In this document: piece by piece, positions 1-7,355 of the stretch
Layout: each line of letters begins with the position of its first letter
Numbering within the stretch: the first letter of the stretch is position 1
Assembly (NCBI GenBank): GCA_964426075.1
Contig: CAYROP010000024.1
Span: forward strand, 1 to 14,200
DNA: 14,200 nucleotides
Direction: 5' to 3'
Origin: CAYQLK01 sp964426075
GTDB lineage: Bacteria > Patescibacteriota > Microgenomatia > CAYQLK01
Program-made: the position numbers and the translations under genes
The notes under the pieces: generated by a model
The model's input: only the letters and a program-made list of their open reading frames with translations
Database searches by the model: none
What the model was told of the DNA's origin: nothing

Positions 1-479
1 TCACCGGCACTCCAAAAACCTCCAATTCTTTCAAAGCTTTTGAGCTTAACCACACCCTAAGAATCACAAGAGAGCAAAACCCAAGCGAACAAGCTACGAT
101 CAACACTTCAGATATTCATTTCTTTCATTACCTAACTGCAGCCATAGCAGTAGCTGTGTTTGTTATTATTTTGCTCTTAGATAGACGCGGTAGAAATAAA
201 AAAACTCCCAAAAAACCTCAAAAAATAATTACCCTAATTTTAGGTTTTAGCCTACTTTCTCCATTGATCTACGCTACTGTTCACTTTAGCGCCGACCATT
301 TAATAATCGGCAGTCACGAAAATCATCCATGTTGTTTTACAGCTTCTCCAGAAACTACAGATTCCAACACAATAACAATCAGTCAAAATATTTATCCAAC
401 TTTTAACAACCTACTTCCTGAACCAATATCAATAGATTTTTATCTCAATTTCACTTCTCGAGCACCTCCAACAAGTTAA
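1..479 (+). CDS. Membrane protein, 5' end outside window, His/Cys-rich tail
   Basis: The reading frame is open from the first codon in the window (frame starting at base 3) to the stop at 477-479, so this is the C-terminal part of a longer protein. The in-frame GTG at 156 lies inside a membrane span and is not a credible start. The visible part has about 43 polar residues, a hydrophobic span, a very basic loop (DRRGRNKKTPKK), a second span, and a polar tail. The positive-inside rule puts the basic loop in the cytoplasm and both ends outside. The outer tail holds the cluster HENHPCC after HFSADH, which could bind a metal. The next gene on the same strand, 98 bases away, is a YcnI-type copper protein, so a role in metal handling is plausible but only inferred. 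I do not recognise the family; the missing N-terminus should decide it. Confidence 0.65.
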   Translation, partial: TGTPKTSNSFKAFELNHTLRITREQNPSEQATINTSDIHFFHYLTAAIAVAVFVIILLLDRRGRNKKTPKKPQKIITLILGFSLLSPLIYATVHFSADHLIIGSHENHPCCFTASPETTDSNTITISQNIYPTFNNLLPEPISIDFYLNFTSRAPPTS

Positions 480-498
480 ATTCCATTCAACAAAAAAT

Positions 499-544
499 CT
501 TTAGTTTATTAACTAAAGTGCTAATTATTAAGCCTTTATAAGGC
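499..544. other. Two small hairpins in the gap before the YcnI gene
   Basis: Bases 499-518 form an 8-bp stem (CTTTAGTT/AACTAAAG) with a four-base loop. Bases 532-544 form a 5-bp stem (GCCTT/AAGGC) with a three-base loop. Neither is followed by a clear T-run on the + strand, so termination is doubtful. They could be a weak terminator or regulatory structure between the two + strand genes. A further 8-bp palindrome TTGGCCAA lies at 550-557, close to a TATAAG -10-like hexamer at 560-565. Confidence 0.3.
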
Positions 545-577
545 AAAAATTGGCCAAACTATAAGTAAATAAAAATT

Positions 578-1243
578 ATGAAAAAAACTATTACTACCAC
601 GGCTTTGGTATTAACCATGGTTGCAATTACAAGCGTCCTCTCTCCATATTCATTGGCTCATGTCACAGTCAAACCTGCTCAAGTCGGTGTAGCTTCATAC
701 CAAACCTACATAGCTGGTGTACCAAACGAAAAAGATGTTCCAACCACCAGCTTAAGAATTGTAGTTCCAGAAGGAATGACTTCCGTTATGCCTAACGTCA
801 AACCAGGATGGACTATTTCGACCAAAACTGTAAAGGATGGAGACACAGAAAAAGTCAGCGAAATATCCTGGTCAGGCGGATCAATTCCTGTTGGACAACG
901 AGATGAGTTTTCTTTTAGTGCTAAATCGCCAGCCGAAGAAACCTCCGTTCAATGGAAAGCCTATCAAACATACTCCAATGGAGTTGTGGTTGCATGGGAC
1001 CAAAGTCCTGAAGAGTTAAAGAAAGCCGAAGAAGCAAAATCAAGCGCCAATAACGAACACAAAGAGGAAGAACACGCTGTTGGTCCATACTCAGAAACCA
1101 AAGTTGTCAACGACTTAGCTGGAAACACCAGCACAGTTGCACAACCACAGACATCAAGTTCTGACAGCATCAGTCAATTAATGGCAGGAATCGCAATGAT
1201 CGCATCCTTTGCTGCTCTAGCTATTGGGCTTAAAAAGAAGTAA
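578..1243 (+). CDS. YcnI-like DUF1775 copper-binding membrane-anchored protein
   Basis: This is a 221-residue exported protein. Residues 1-27 form a signal peptide ending SLA, and the predicted mature protein begins with His28 (HVTVKP). The DUF1775 domain follows to about residue 145, with the conserved PNEKD (Glu51), GWT and AW (Trp140) elements. In Bacillus subtilis YcnI, the N-terminal His, a Glu and a Trp form the monohistidine brace that binds Cu(II); His28, Glu51 and Trp140 fit those roles here. A charged linker (residues 145-170, including EHKEEEH) leads to a C-terminal membrane span at about 198-218 ending in KKK, so the domain should sit on the outer face of the membrane. It probably acts in copper acquisition or homeostasis. 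No Shine-Dalgarno sequence precedes the ATG; a TATAAG hexamer ends 12 bases upstream. The gene ends at a terminator shared with the opposing operon. Confidence 0.85.
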   Translation: MKKTITTTALVLTMVAITSVLSPYSLAHVTVKPAQVGVASYQTYIAGVPNEKDVPTTSLRIVVPEGMTSVMPNVKPGWTISTKTVKDGDTEKVSEISWSGGSIPVGQRDEFSFSAKSPAEETSVQWKAYQTYSNGVVVAWDQSPEELKKAEEAKSSANNEHKEEEHAVGPYSETKVVNDLAGNTSTVAQPQTSSSDSISQLMAGIAMIASFAALAIGLKKK

Positions 1244-1260
1244 TTCTTTTTAAAAATATC

Positions 1261-1293
1261 AAAAACTCCCCTTTTAACTAAGGGGAGTTTTTT
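1261..1293. terminator. Bidirectional rho-independent terminator
   Basis: A perfect stem of about 12 bp (AAAACTCCCCTT pairing with AAGGGGAGTTTT) closes a loop of about six bases. It is flanked by T-runs in both directions. It lies between the stop of the YcnI-like gene and the stop of the leftward cysteine-rich operon at 1292-1294, so it can end both convergent transcripts. Confidence 0.9.
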
Positions 1294-2356
1294 AGTTAAT
1301 TACCGGATTTTTGTATTTATTAAAACAAAATTCTTTCAATTTCCCTCCAATAATATAATCACATGCCCCAACACCTGCCTGAAATTTCGTTTCTTCAAGA
1401 TCTCTCTCTACAACGCCAGCTATGCACATCTCAGCATTAACTCCACCCAAACCTTCACAAACTTTTACTATAGCCACTCCATCTTTATTTTTTGCATCAT
1501 ACAATGTATATCCCAACATCTTAAAACACTCTTTTTTAAAATCTTCTGGGGATTTTGAACAGTTATAAATCGGCTCATTCTCTGAAATAGATGTATCAAT
1601 TCCAATACTTTCCAAAAACGGATTTTCAACACCTCTAATATTTGCCGCAAATATCCAACAAGACTGACTATAAACTTTCTTAAAACCATTACACCAACTC
1701 GGCACATCGTAAGGTAACGGCATTAATTGATCCTCCGATCTAGAAAATAACTCCATAAAAACACCAGCCCCACATTCTTTTTGACCATTATCACTTACAA
1801 TCTCACAATCATCCAAACTCTTATCCAAATCCCAATTTTTAATTGCAATTGCATGGCCCAATCCATGAAAACAATTATTAGCCAACAAATCTCCTTTTTT
1901 AAACAAACCATCACAGGCGGTATTCATAGTCTCAGCTATATCCTGTTGAACCTTGTATTTCCCTTCCATGATTCCGTGATAGCACCCAGCCCCACATAAC
2001 GGCTGACAAGCAGAAACAACTTCCCCAAAATCTTGTTTATATTCAGACATCGCCCTACCAACACCATGCATCATCACATGACAATTTATTTCCCTATCAA
2101 AACTAACATGTCTTGTTTTATCTATCTTACTTCCAGCTAAAACCAGTTCCACCGCAGAATTTTGCTTAACGGTTTTCTCTAAAGTTACTCTCATACACTC
2201 CAAGTATTTTGATCTAGGCCTAAGTTCAAAACACTTCATATGTGATTGTGATAATCCATCATATGCCGAAACTTTTTGTTGAACAAAAAAAATATTCGAA
2301 ACCAAAACACCAAAAACAAAAATAGATAAAAATCCGAATATAAAAAATAGTCGCAT
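1292..2356 (-). CDS. Exported 18-Cys/5-His protein, paralogue A (third gene of operon)
   Basis: I do not recognise the family. I place the start at 2356 (354 aa) rather than at the upstream ATG 2404: AGGAG sits just before the 2356 ATG, the earlier ATG has no ribosome binding site, and the later start removes a 35-base overlap with paralogue B. Residues 3-25 are a signal anchor, so the rest should be outside the membrane. There are 18 cysteines, all aligning with those of paralogues B and C. Three helical i/i+4 pairs stand out: C92-H93xxxH97, C125xH127xxxE131 and C162xH164GLGH168, with CGAG and FMEL further on. These look like candidate metal or heme ligands inside a disulfide-bonded, probably all-helical repeat protein; that is inference. 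It is closer to C than to B (shared SIG-D-ENE-IYNCS block). The coding end abuts the shared terminator. Confidence 0.85.
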   Translation of the reverse strand: MRLFFIFGFLSIFVFGVLVSNIFFVQQKVSAYDGLSQSHMKCFELRPRSKYLECMRVTLEKTVKQNSAVELVLAGSKIDKTRHVSFDREINCHVMMHGVGRAMSEYKQDFGEVVSACQPLCGAGCYHGIMEGKYKVQQDIAETMNTACDGLFKKGDLLANNCFHGLGHAIAIKNWDLDKSLDDCEIVSDNGQKECGAGVFMELFSRSEDQLMPLPYDVPSWCNGFKKVYSQSCWIFAANIRGVENPFLESIGIDTSISENEPIYNCSKSPEDFKKECFKMLGYTLYDAKNKDGVAIVKVCEGLGGVNAEMCIAGVVERDLEETKFQAGVGACDYIIGGKLKEFCFNKYKNPVIN

Positions 2357-2369
2357 ATTGCTCCTAAAA

Positions 2370-3518
2370 CTAAATATTTCCTTCAAACTTTTGTCTCCTA
2401 TCATTCACATTGACCATACATACTTCATATTCATTTTTAGTGTCTAATACTCCACAAATCTTTTCTCCATCACGACCAGTTGGATCAGATTCAAACATAC
2501 CTCCAACAGATCCACGAACGCAAACATCAACAAAACCTACCGCCCTATGACAAACTTTTGATATTTCACTCCAATAATCAACTTTTTTTTGAGAATGGTT
2601 TTTAGCGATGTTATACAAATTTAGCCCCATAAGTTCATAACACTGTGATCTAAGTCCAGCTTCTGGAGCAATCGAACAATAATATATTGCCTCATCTTCG
2701 TAGCTATCAACCACCACACCCTTAGCTTCTAATACTTTATTCTCTCTAATAGCAGTATGAAATGTTCCTGCTAGATTCCAACAAACATCTTGGTATTTTT
2801 TACTTAGACTACTACACCAGGCTTCTTTATCTATTGGAATAGCCAAAGGATTGTGCAGGCCTGTAACATGATACAGCTCCATAAACACCCCTCTAGCACA
2901 ATTTGATTGACCAGATTCGTCAACCAAATCACAAACTTTCAATGCTTCCGACTCATTAAACCTGTAATTAGCAATAGAATGCCCTAACCCATGAAAACAA
3001 GCACTACCATGTGAACTATTTTTTTCAAACGACCCGCTACAAAAACCTTTAACCACTGACTCAAAATTAGATGCCGTACGATCAAGCATGCTTTCCATAA
3101 TTCCGTGATGGCAACCAACACCACAAATCGGATCACAGTCAATTATTTCTTTTTTAACATTCTTTGAATATTTACCCGCACTCCTTCCAATTGCATGCAT
3201 AAGCTCGTGACAAGTTCTTATTCCACCAGCCTCTTCGCCAAACATTATTAACCCGTCATTTACTGATAATGATTTTTTAACATCTGTAATTACAGACTTA
3301 ACACCATATTTTTTAACAACTGGACTCAAAGATTCAGTCATACAAGTCAAATACTTATATCTTTCGCCAGTTTTTAAACATTTATTTTGAGATTTTGACA
3401 AAACAGTCATTGTATCAAGTTGTTCAACTTGTGCCCCTCCTAACACAACTCCAAACTGTCCAACTATCATTCCTAAACCAAAAAAAATCAAAGATAAAAT
3501 AAAAAACTTATTTCTCAC
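2370..3518 (-). CDS. Exported 18-Cys/5-His protein, paralogue B (second gene of operon)
   Basis: This 382-residue protein starts at a GTG four bases after the stop of paralogue C, with no Shine-Dalgarno sequence, so it is probably translated by coupling to C. Residues 4-28 form a signal anchor. The 18 cysteines are at 47, 59, 103, 128, 132, 136, 160, 174, 196, 207, 235, 246, 281, 293, 323, 333, 355 and 367, all outside the membrane. The conserved ligand-like motifs are C103-H104xxxH108, C136xH138xxxE142 and C174xH176GLGH180, followed by VFMEL. Compared with A and C it is the most divergent: it carries an extra segment around residues 308-320 and another near 343-352, and has EDEAIYYCS where the others have NEPIYNCS/NEAIYNCS. 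Function is unknown. An even number of conserved cysteines in an exported protein suggests up to nine disulfides. Confidence 0.87.
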   Translation of the reverse strand: MRNKFFILSLIFFGLGMIVGQFGVVLGGAQVEQLDTMTVLSKSQNKCLKTGERYKYLTCMTESLSPVVKKYGVKSVITDVKKSLSVNDGLIMFGEEAGGIRTCHELMHAIGRSAGKYSKNVKKEIIDCDPICGVGCHHGIMESMLDRTASNFESVVKGFCSGSFEKNSSHGSACFHGLGHSIANYRFNESEALKVCDLVDESGQSNCARGVFMELYHVTGLHNPLAIPIDKEAWCSSLSKKYQDVCWNLAGTFHTAIRENKVLEAKGVVVDSYEDEAIYYCSIAPEAGLRSQCYELMGLNLYNIAKNHSQKKVDYWSEISKVCHRAVGFVDVCVRGSVGGMFESDPTGRDGEKICGVLDTKNEYEVCMVNVNDRRQKFEGNI

Positions 3519-3522
3519 ATTT

Positions 3523-4584
3523 TTAATTTATCAAAAACTCGCTTTTACACTCATTTTTAACTCGTAAATCGCTGTTTACTTCACATAACTCCATATGTAA
3601 ATTTTCACTTGGATGGTTTCTCTTTGCACTGTGTGCTGCGCCTTTTAAACACCAACCTACCAAATCATTTTCAAATCGCATACATATCTCATTAATTTTT
3701 CCATGATCCTCTTTTGCAATATTATAAATATTATCCCCAAATGTATAAACACAACCAGATCTTAAATCAACTGTTGGTGCACTACTACAATTATAAATAG
3801 CTTCATTTTCAGGTGAAGTCGTGTCAACGCCAATTGACTTTAAATAACTATTACCTACTCGAAAATATCCAGCCGAAAGCCAACAGACCTCTGCATAAAC
3901 ATCTTTAAAAGTCTTACACCACTCTGGAACATTCTCCGGTATTTTTCCAAGATCTAAGCCGTCGCCAGAATACAACTCCATAAATGCTCCAGAACCACAA
4001 CCCAGTTTTCCTTCTTCGCTTGCATAATCACAGTATTTAAATGCACTATCAATATCTCCCAACTGTACTGCCACAGCATGTCCAAGTCCGTGATAACAAT
4101 GTGCTTCTGATTTTTTTATATCTCTCGTAAACAAACATGCCTCTGATACAAACTCCTTCATGTCAGGACTTGATGAATATTTTCCCTCCAAAACCCCATG
4201 GAAACACCCCCCACCACAAAGCGGCAAACATTCAGTTATTGCTTCATCAAGTGATTTCATATATAACCCAGCCGTTTTACCCAAAGAATGCATTAAATCG
4301 TGACAGTTAATACTCCCGACTAAATCAATTTTTTTAGCACTATTAACAATTTGTGCCGCGTTTACCAACTCACCCACACCCCTTAGTTCCACGAAATTCC
4401 TACTTTTTGCAACCATACAGTTGATATAGTCACGCCTTTGTTTTGTTGTTTCACACTGTTCGTGATTCTTTATCAAAAACCCTTCTGTATCTCCCCAATC
4501 TTCGATCTGATCTTTTTGATATTTAGATAAAAGTATTCCAACCACAAACAAAAAAACCGCAATTAAGACCAAAACTTTCTTCAT
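3523..4584 (-). CDS. Exported 18-Cys/5-His protein, paralogue C (first gene of operon)
   Basis: This 353-residue protein is the promoter-proximal member of the three-gene operon. Residues 3-20 form a signal anchor and the rest is predicted extracytoplasmic. Cysteines are at 44, 56, 94, 119, 123, 127, 150, 163, 185, 196, 223, 234, 266, 278, 301, 312, 334 and 346. The spacing of the first twelve equals that of A and B within one residue. Ligand-like motifs are C94-H95xxxH99, C127xH129xxxE133 and C163xH165GLGH169, then AFMEL at 200-204. Segments such as CxHGLGHAxAxxxxDxxxAxxxC resemble cysteine-paired alpha/alpha repeats (Sel1/Hcp style), but I cannot assign it to that family by eye. A TAAAAT hexamer ends six bases before the ATG and no Shine-Dalgarno sequence is present, so translation may begin on a leaderless mRNA. 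Confidence 0.88.
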   Translation of the reverse strand: MKKVLVLIAVFLFVVGILLSKYQKDQIEDWGDTEGFLIKNHEQCETTKQRRDYINCMVAKSRNFVELRGVGELVNAAQIVNSAKKIDLVGSINCHDLMHSLGKTAGLYMKSLDEAITECLPLCGGGCFHGVLEGKYSSSPDMKEFVSEACLFTRDIKKSEAHCYHGLGHAVAVQLGDIDSAFKYCDYASEEGKLGCGSGAFMELYSGDGLDLGKIPENVPEWCKTFKDVYAEVCWLSAGYFRVGNSYLKSIGVDTTSPENEAIYNCSSAPTVDLRSGCVYTFGDNIYNIAKEDHGKINEICMRFENDLVGWCLKGAAHSAKRNHPSENLHMELCEVNSDLRVKNECKSEFLIN

Positions 4585-4590
4585 CTGTCT

Positions 4591-4618
4591 ATTTTAGCAA
4601 TACTAAAAATTCCATCAA
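4591..4618 (-). promoter_or_regulatory. Promoter of the three-paralogue operon
   Basis: Read on the minus strand, TTGATG (4613-4618) is followed after 16 bases by TAAAAT (4591-4596), six bases before the ATG at 4584. A start about seven bases below the -10 box would fall at the start codon, making the mRNA leaderless or nearly so. This is consensus matching only, in an AT-rich genome. Confidence 0.5.
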
Positions 4619-4671
4619 AAAACACTCGCAACAAAGGCAAAACTTCAAAAATTAACAAAAACTCTCAGTCT

Positions 4672-5058
4672 TTATGCAGATTTTTTAAAAACAGCCAAAA
4701 ACGCCCATACTGCAACTAATGCGTGCAGAATATTGTCGGCCGGATTTTCAAGATTAGCTACACCAATATTTGGATTGGATTTACCCATACTAACTAATCC
4801 CCAAACCACCGCTACTGCCGCAACCACTCCAACAACCAAGACCAATAGTCTAAGTAGTTTTGCACTCTTAATCGTAAAATATGCTCCAAGAGCTACAGCT
4901 CCCAAAACCAAGTGAGCAATATTCTCACCCTCAGTTAAGAAAAACTTCTCGCCAAGCATACTTGATTCTACTGATGGGCCTAAAACAAACATCCCAGCTA
5001 TACCCAACAATACAAGTACAACTCCTCCGAGCATCAAAAATTGTTTAGGATTCAACAT
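4672..5058 (-). CDS. DUF4383-like four-span membrane protein
   Basis: A 128-residue membrane protein with spans at about 7-27, 46-64, 68-90 and 108-124. The second span opens with GENIAHLVLGA and the fourth with NPADNILHAL. These two HN/DN-LH type motifs at the starts of spans are typical of DUF4383, a family with no known function. The start is the ATG at 5056-5058, because GGAGGTGA ends two bases before it; the GTG two codons earlier would overlap that ribosome binding site. It is preceded by its own promoter and followed by the promoter of the cysteine-rich operon, so it is probably monocistronic. No clear terminator lies between them. Confidence 0.75.
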   Translation of the reverse strand: MLNPKQFLMLGGVVLVLLGIAGMFVLGPSVESSMLGEKFFLTEGENIAHLVLGAVALGAYFTIKSAKLLRLLVLVVGVVAAVAVVWGLVSMGKSNPNIGVANLENPADNILHALVAVWAFLAVFKKSA

Positions 5059-5060
5059 AC

Positions 5061-5069
5061 TCACCTCCC
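5061..5069 (-). promoter_or_regulatory. Extended Shine-Dalgarno sequence deciding the start at 5058
   Basis: On the minus strand GGGAGGTGA precedes the ATG by two bases, with the GGAGG core about five bases from it. This is a full match to the 16S rRNA anti-Shine-Dalgarno sequence and excludes the nearby GTG as start. Most genes of the left two thirds of the window lack such a site. Confidence 0.8.
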
Positions 5070-5088
5070 CTCATATAATTCTTATCTA

Positions 5089-5117
5089 ACTATAATTCCA
5101 ATTCACTCCTCATACAA
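5089..5117 (-). promoter_or_regulatory. Promoter of the DUF4383-like gene
   Basis: On the minus strand TTGTAT (5112-5117) and TATAGT (5089-5094) are separated by 17 bases. The expected transcript would start near 5082 and carry a leader of about 24 bases containing the extended ribosome binding site. Consensus matching only. Confidence 0.55.
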
Positions 5118-5177
5118 GCGCAACCAACAATAATTAATTCAAATACCTATAAAATTAATAACAAACGATCAGAACAA

Positions 5178-5783
5178 ATGAATATTTTTGCATCAATATG
5201 GCTCCAAAGTTCCATAATCTTTGACCCAATCCAAAAACTCTTTAATTATTCATTTTGGACCATTTTTGAAGATAAATTTAGTAAATACGCCGTAAACAAA
5301 ACAGTACTAGACCTCGCTTGTGGTACTGGCGAACTTTCTAAACATATCAACCCACAAAAATATCTTGGACTAGACCTCAACTCAAACTACATCCAATATG
5401 CTAACAGAAACATAACCAACCATAAATACAAATTTGTCAGACAAGACATATCAACTCAACCACTTCCACAGAAATTTAATACCGCCTATCTAATCAGTGC
5501 CACTCATCATTTATCTGATTCAGATCTCAAAAAACTATTAAAAAACATCAAAAAATCAGACATCAAAACATTAATAATTATTGACGGCTATCCTAAAAAA
5601 TATCTTAGCGTACCCCTCAAATTCCTAGACAGTTACTTAGCCGGAGGAAAATATTTCCGAACGCTTAACCAAATAAAAAAACTAACTCAGAATGATTTTC
5701 CCATAATCGACTCTGGTATATTTACATCCCGACTTTCTGCCTATCAATACCCATACTTAATTCTTCATCCACAAAATATATAG
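5178..5783 (+). CDS. Class I SAM-dependent methyltransferase
   Basis: This 201-residue cytoplasmic protein has a short N-terminal extension and then a Rossmann-type methyltransferase core. Motif I is VLDLACGTGEL at residues 43-53, and an acidic SAM-binding end follows at YLGLDLNS. FVRQDIS fits motif III and a ISATHHL stretch takes the place of motif IV. After LIIIDGY the chain continues into a C-terminal part that probably caps the substrate site. Length is usual for the methyltransf_11/25 type. The substrate cannot be read from the sequence; small molecules or lipids are common for this type. No Shine-Dalgarno sequence precedes the ATG. An ABC-F gene follows 55 bases later but seems to have its own promoter, so a functional link is not shown. 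Confidence 0.8.
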   Translation: MNIFASIWLQSSIIFDPIQKLFNYSFWTIFEDKFSKYAVNKTVLDLACGTGELSKHINPQKYLGLDLNSNYIQYANRNITNHKYKFVRQDISTQPLPQKFNTAYLISATHHLSDSDLKKLLKNIKKSDIKTLIIIDGYPKKYLSVPLKFLDSYLAGGKYFRTLNQIKKLTQNDFPIIDSGIFTSRLSAYQYPYLILHPQNI

Positions 5784-5793
5784 TTTTTTGTTT

Positions 5794-5822
5794 TTGTGTT
5801 TTAGTTCAAACAAATAGATAAT
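5794..5822 (+). promoter_or_regulatory. Candidate promoter of the ABC-F gene
   Basis: TTGTGT (5794-5799) and GATAAT (5817-5822) are 17 bases apart, and the ABC-F start codon lies 16 bases below the -10 box, leaving a leader of about ten bases. Consensus matching only. Confidence 0.4.
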
Positions 5823-5838
5823 AGCCACACAAAAATCT

Positions 5839-7305
5839 ATGATCAAAGCAGAAAACCTAACTCTCGGACACCAATTTGGCGATCTTTATGAAAATGTTAA
5901 CTTTGTCGTTGGCAATAATATTAAAGCTGGCTTAGTTGGACCAAATGGTAGTGGTAAGTCAACACTTTTTAAGGCAATTATTGGGGAAATCGAACCAACT
6001 GAAGGCAAAATCATAATCACAGGCACAATTGGATATGTGCCTCAGGAAGTCAAAACCGATATTCAACTTGAATCAAGTCTAACTATTAGAAACTACCTGG
6101 ACCCAATTAATATCCACCCAGATCACGAACTTTCAAAAGTCCTCTTCGGACTTGAACTAGAAAACCTAAAACTAAACCAACCCCCACACAAGTTGTCTGG
6201 AGGGCAAAAAACAAAACTTGCCTTAGCCAAGGCTTTGCTTGCCAAACCCGACACGTTACTACTAGACGAACCAACAAACTTTTTAGATCAAAAAGGCAAA
6301 AATTGGGTAATGAATTTTCTAGCTAGCTATCCCAAAACTTTACTTATGATTTCTCACGATTTGGAATTATTAGACAAATACATCGACAAAATAATCTTTA
6401 TTAACTCGCAATTCAAAACAATTGAAGAATACAAAGGCAACTATTCAAAATATCTTTTAACGAAAAAACAAAACGAAGAACTATTAAAAAGAAAAGTAGA
6501 AATTGAACAAAAACACATCAATAAACTCAAAAAAAGCCTTACACTTTATGATCAATACTCGCGCAAAAAAAGCATTCTTGCTAAACGAATTGAAAGACTT
6601 GAAAATACTTTACCCGAGTTACCAAAAGAAGTACAAAAAATAAAAATCAATCTTCCTACTCCATCAAATGTTGGAGAAATCCCAATTAGTATCAAAAATA
6701 TTTTCAAGTCTTACAACGAGAAAAATATTCTTTCCGATTTTTCTCTTTCAATAATAAGAGGTGAAAGAATTGCTCTCATTGGTCCAAACGGTGCCGGCAA
6801 AAGTACGATCATCAAAATCCTCACAGAAATCATTAAACCCGACTCAGGAATAGTTACAAAAGACGACAATCTCAAAATCGGATACTATTCTCAAGAATTC
6901 GAAACTTTTGATTTCTCCAAAACTTTAGCTCAAATTGCAATAGAAACAAGCGGACAATCAGAACTGTTTGTCCGTCCATTCCTAGCCAAATTTATGTTCA
7001 CAGGCAACAAAATTCATCAAAAAATATCCACTCTATCTGGGGGAGAAAAAACCAGATTATCAATTGCTTTAATTATGCTTAGTAATAACAATCTGCTCAT
7101 TCTCGATGAACCAACAACATATCTGGATGTCGTTTCCCAAAAAATCATTCTCGAAGCCATTAAAGCTTATAAGGGCTCAATGCTTATAGTCAGTCACACA
7201 GAAGAGTTTATTACCGAATTAGAACCAGACAGAGCCGTAATTATGCCAGATAATATTGTTCGCCACTGGTCACCGGAACTTGTTGAGCAAATATCAGAAA
7301 TTTAA
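5839..7305 (+). CDS. ABC-F family ATPase (ribosome-associated)
   Basis: A 488-residue soluble protein with two ATP-binding cassettes and no membrane spans, the ABC-F layout. Cassette 1 has Walker A GPNGSGKST (34-42), signature LSGGQ (119-123), and Walker B with catalytic Glu144 in LLLDEPTNFLD. Cassette 2 has GPNGAGKST (315-323), LSGGE (399-403), and Glu424 in LILDEPTTYLD. Both H-loops (ISHD, VSHT) are present. A charged helical linker between about 200 and 290 is the part that contacts the ribosomal E/P-site tRNA in characterised members. Family members such as EttA and the ribosome-protection ABC-F proteins bind the ribosome and relieve stalls. At 488 residues it is shorter than EttA. The usual TNHLD is replaced by TNFLD and TTYLD. 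I cannot say whether it acts in housekeeping translation or drug resistance. No Shine-Dalgarno sequence is visible. Confidence 0.9.
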   Translation: MIKAENLTLGHQFGDLYENVNFVVGNNIKAGLVGPNGSGKSTLFKAIIGEIEPTEGKIIITGTIGYVPQEVKTDIQLESSLTIRNYLDPINIHPDHELSKVLFGLELENLKLNQPPHKLSGGQKTKLALAKALLAKPDTLLLDEPTNFLDQKGKNWVMNFLASYPKTLLMISHDLELLDKYIDKIIFINSQFKTIEEYKGNYSKYLLTKKQNEELLKRKVEIEQKHINKLKKSLTLYDQYSRKKSILAKRIERLENTLPELPKEVQKIKINLPTPSNVGEIPISIKNIFKSYNEKNILSDFSLSIIRGERIALIGPNGAGKSTIIKILTEIIKPDSGIVTKDDNLKIGYYSQEFETFDFSKTLAQIAIETSGQSELFVRPFLAKFMFTGNKIHQKISTLSGGEKTRLSIALIMLSNNNLLILDEPTTYLDVVSQKIILEAIKAYKGSMLIVSHTEEFITELEPDRAVIMPDNIVRHWSPELVEQISEI

Positions 7306-7330
7306 ATAAAAATTGTTGCTTATTTAAAGG

Positions 7331-7336
7331 TATAAT
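7331..7336 (+). promoter_or_regulatory. -10 box before the serine hydrolase gene
   Basis: A perfect TATAAT lies 19 bases before the ATG at 7356. No good -35 box is seen at the expected distance. A transcript from here would have a leader of about 13 bases and would carry the hydrolase gene and, six bases after its stop, the CDP-alcohol transferase-like gene. Confidence 0.4.
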
Positions 7337-7355
7337 CGTAAACCAGAAACAAAGA

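Noticed and set aside
156..479. Complete 107-residue protein starting at GTG 156
   Set aside because: The frame is open to the window edge with protein-like sequence upstream, and the GTG lies inside a membrane span.
499..518. Terminator after the partial membrane protein
   Set aside because: The stem is AT-rich and no T-run follows on the + strand; kept only as a possible structure.
2354..2404. Upstream ATG 2404 as start of cysteine-rich paralogue A
   Set aside because: No ribosome binding site, creates an overlap with paralogue B, and adds polar residues before the signal anchor; ATG 2356 has AGGAG.
4733..4915. Plus-strand 60-residue frame inside the DUF4383-like gene
   Set aside because: Antisense shadow of a gene with clear family motifs and an excellent ribosome binding site.
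5178..7305. Ribosome-targeting antibiotic resistance pair (methyltransferase plus ABC-F)
   Set aside because: The methyltransferase shows no rRNA methylase motif set, and the ABC-F gene appears to have its own promoter; adjacency alone is not enough.
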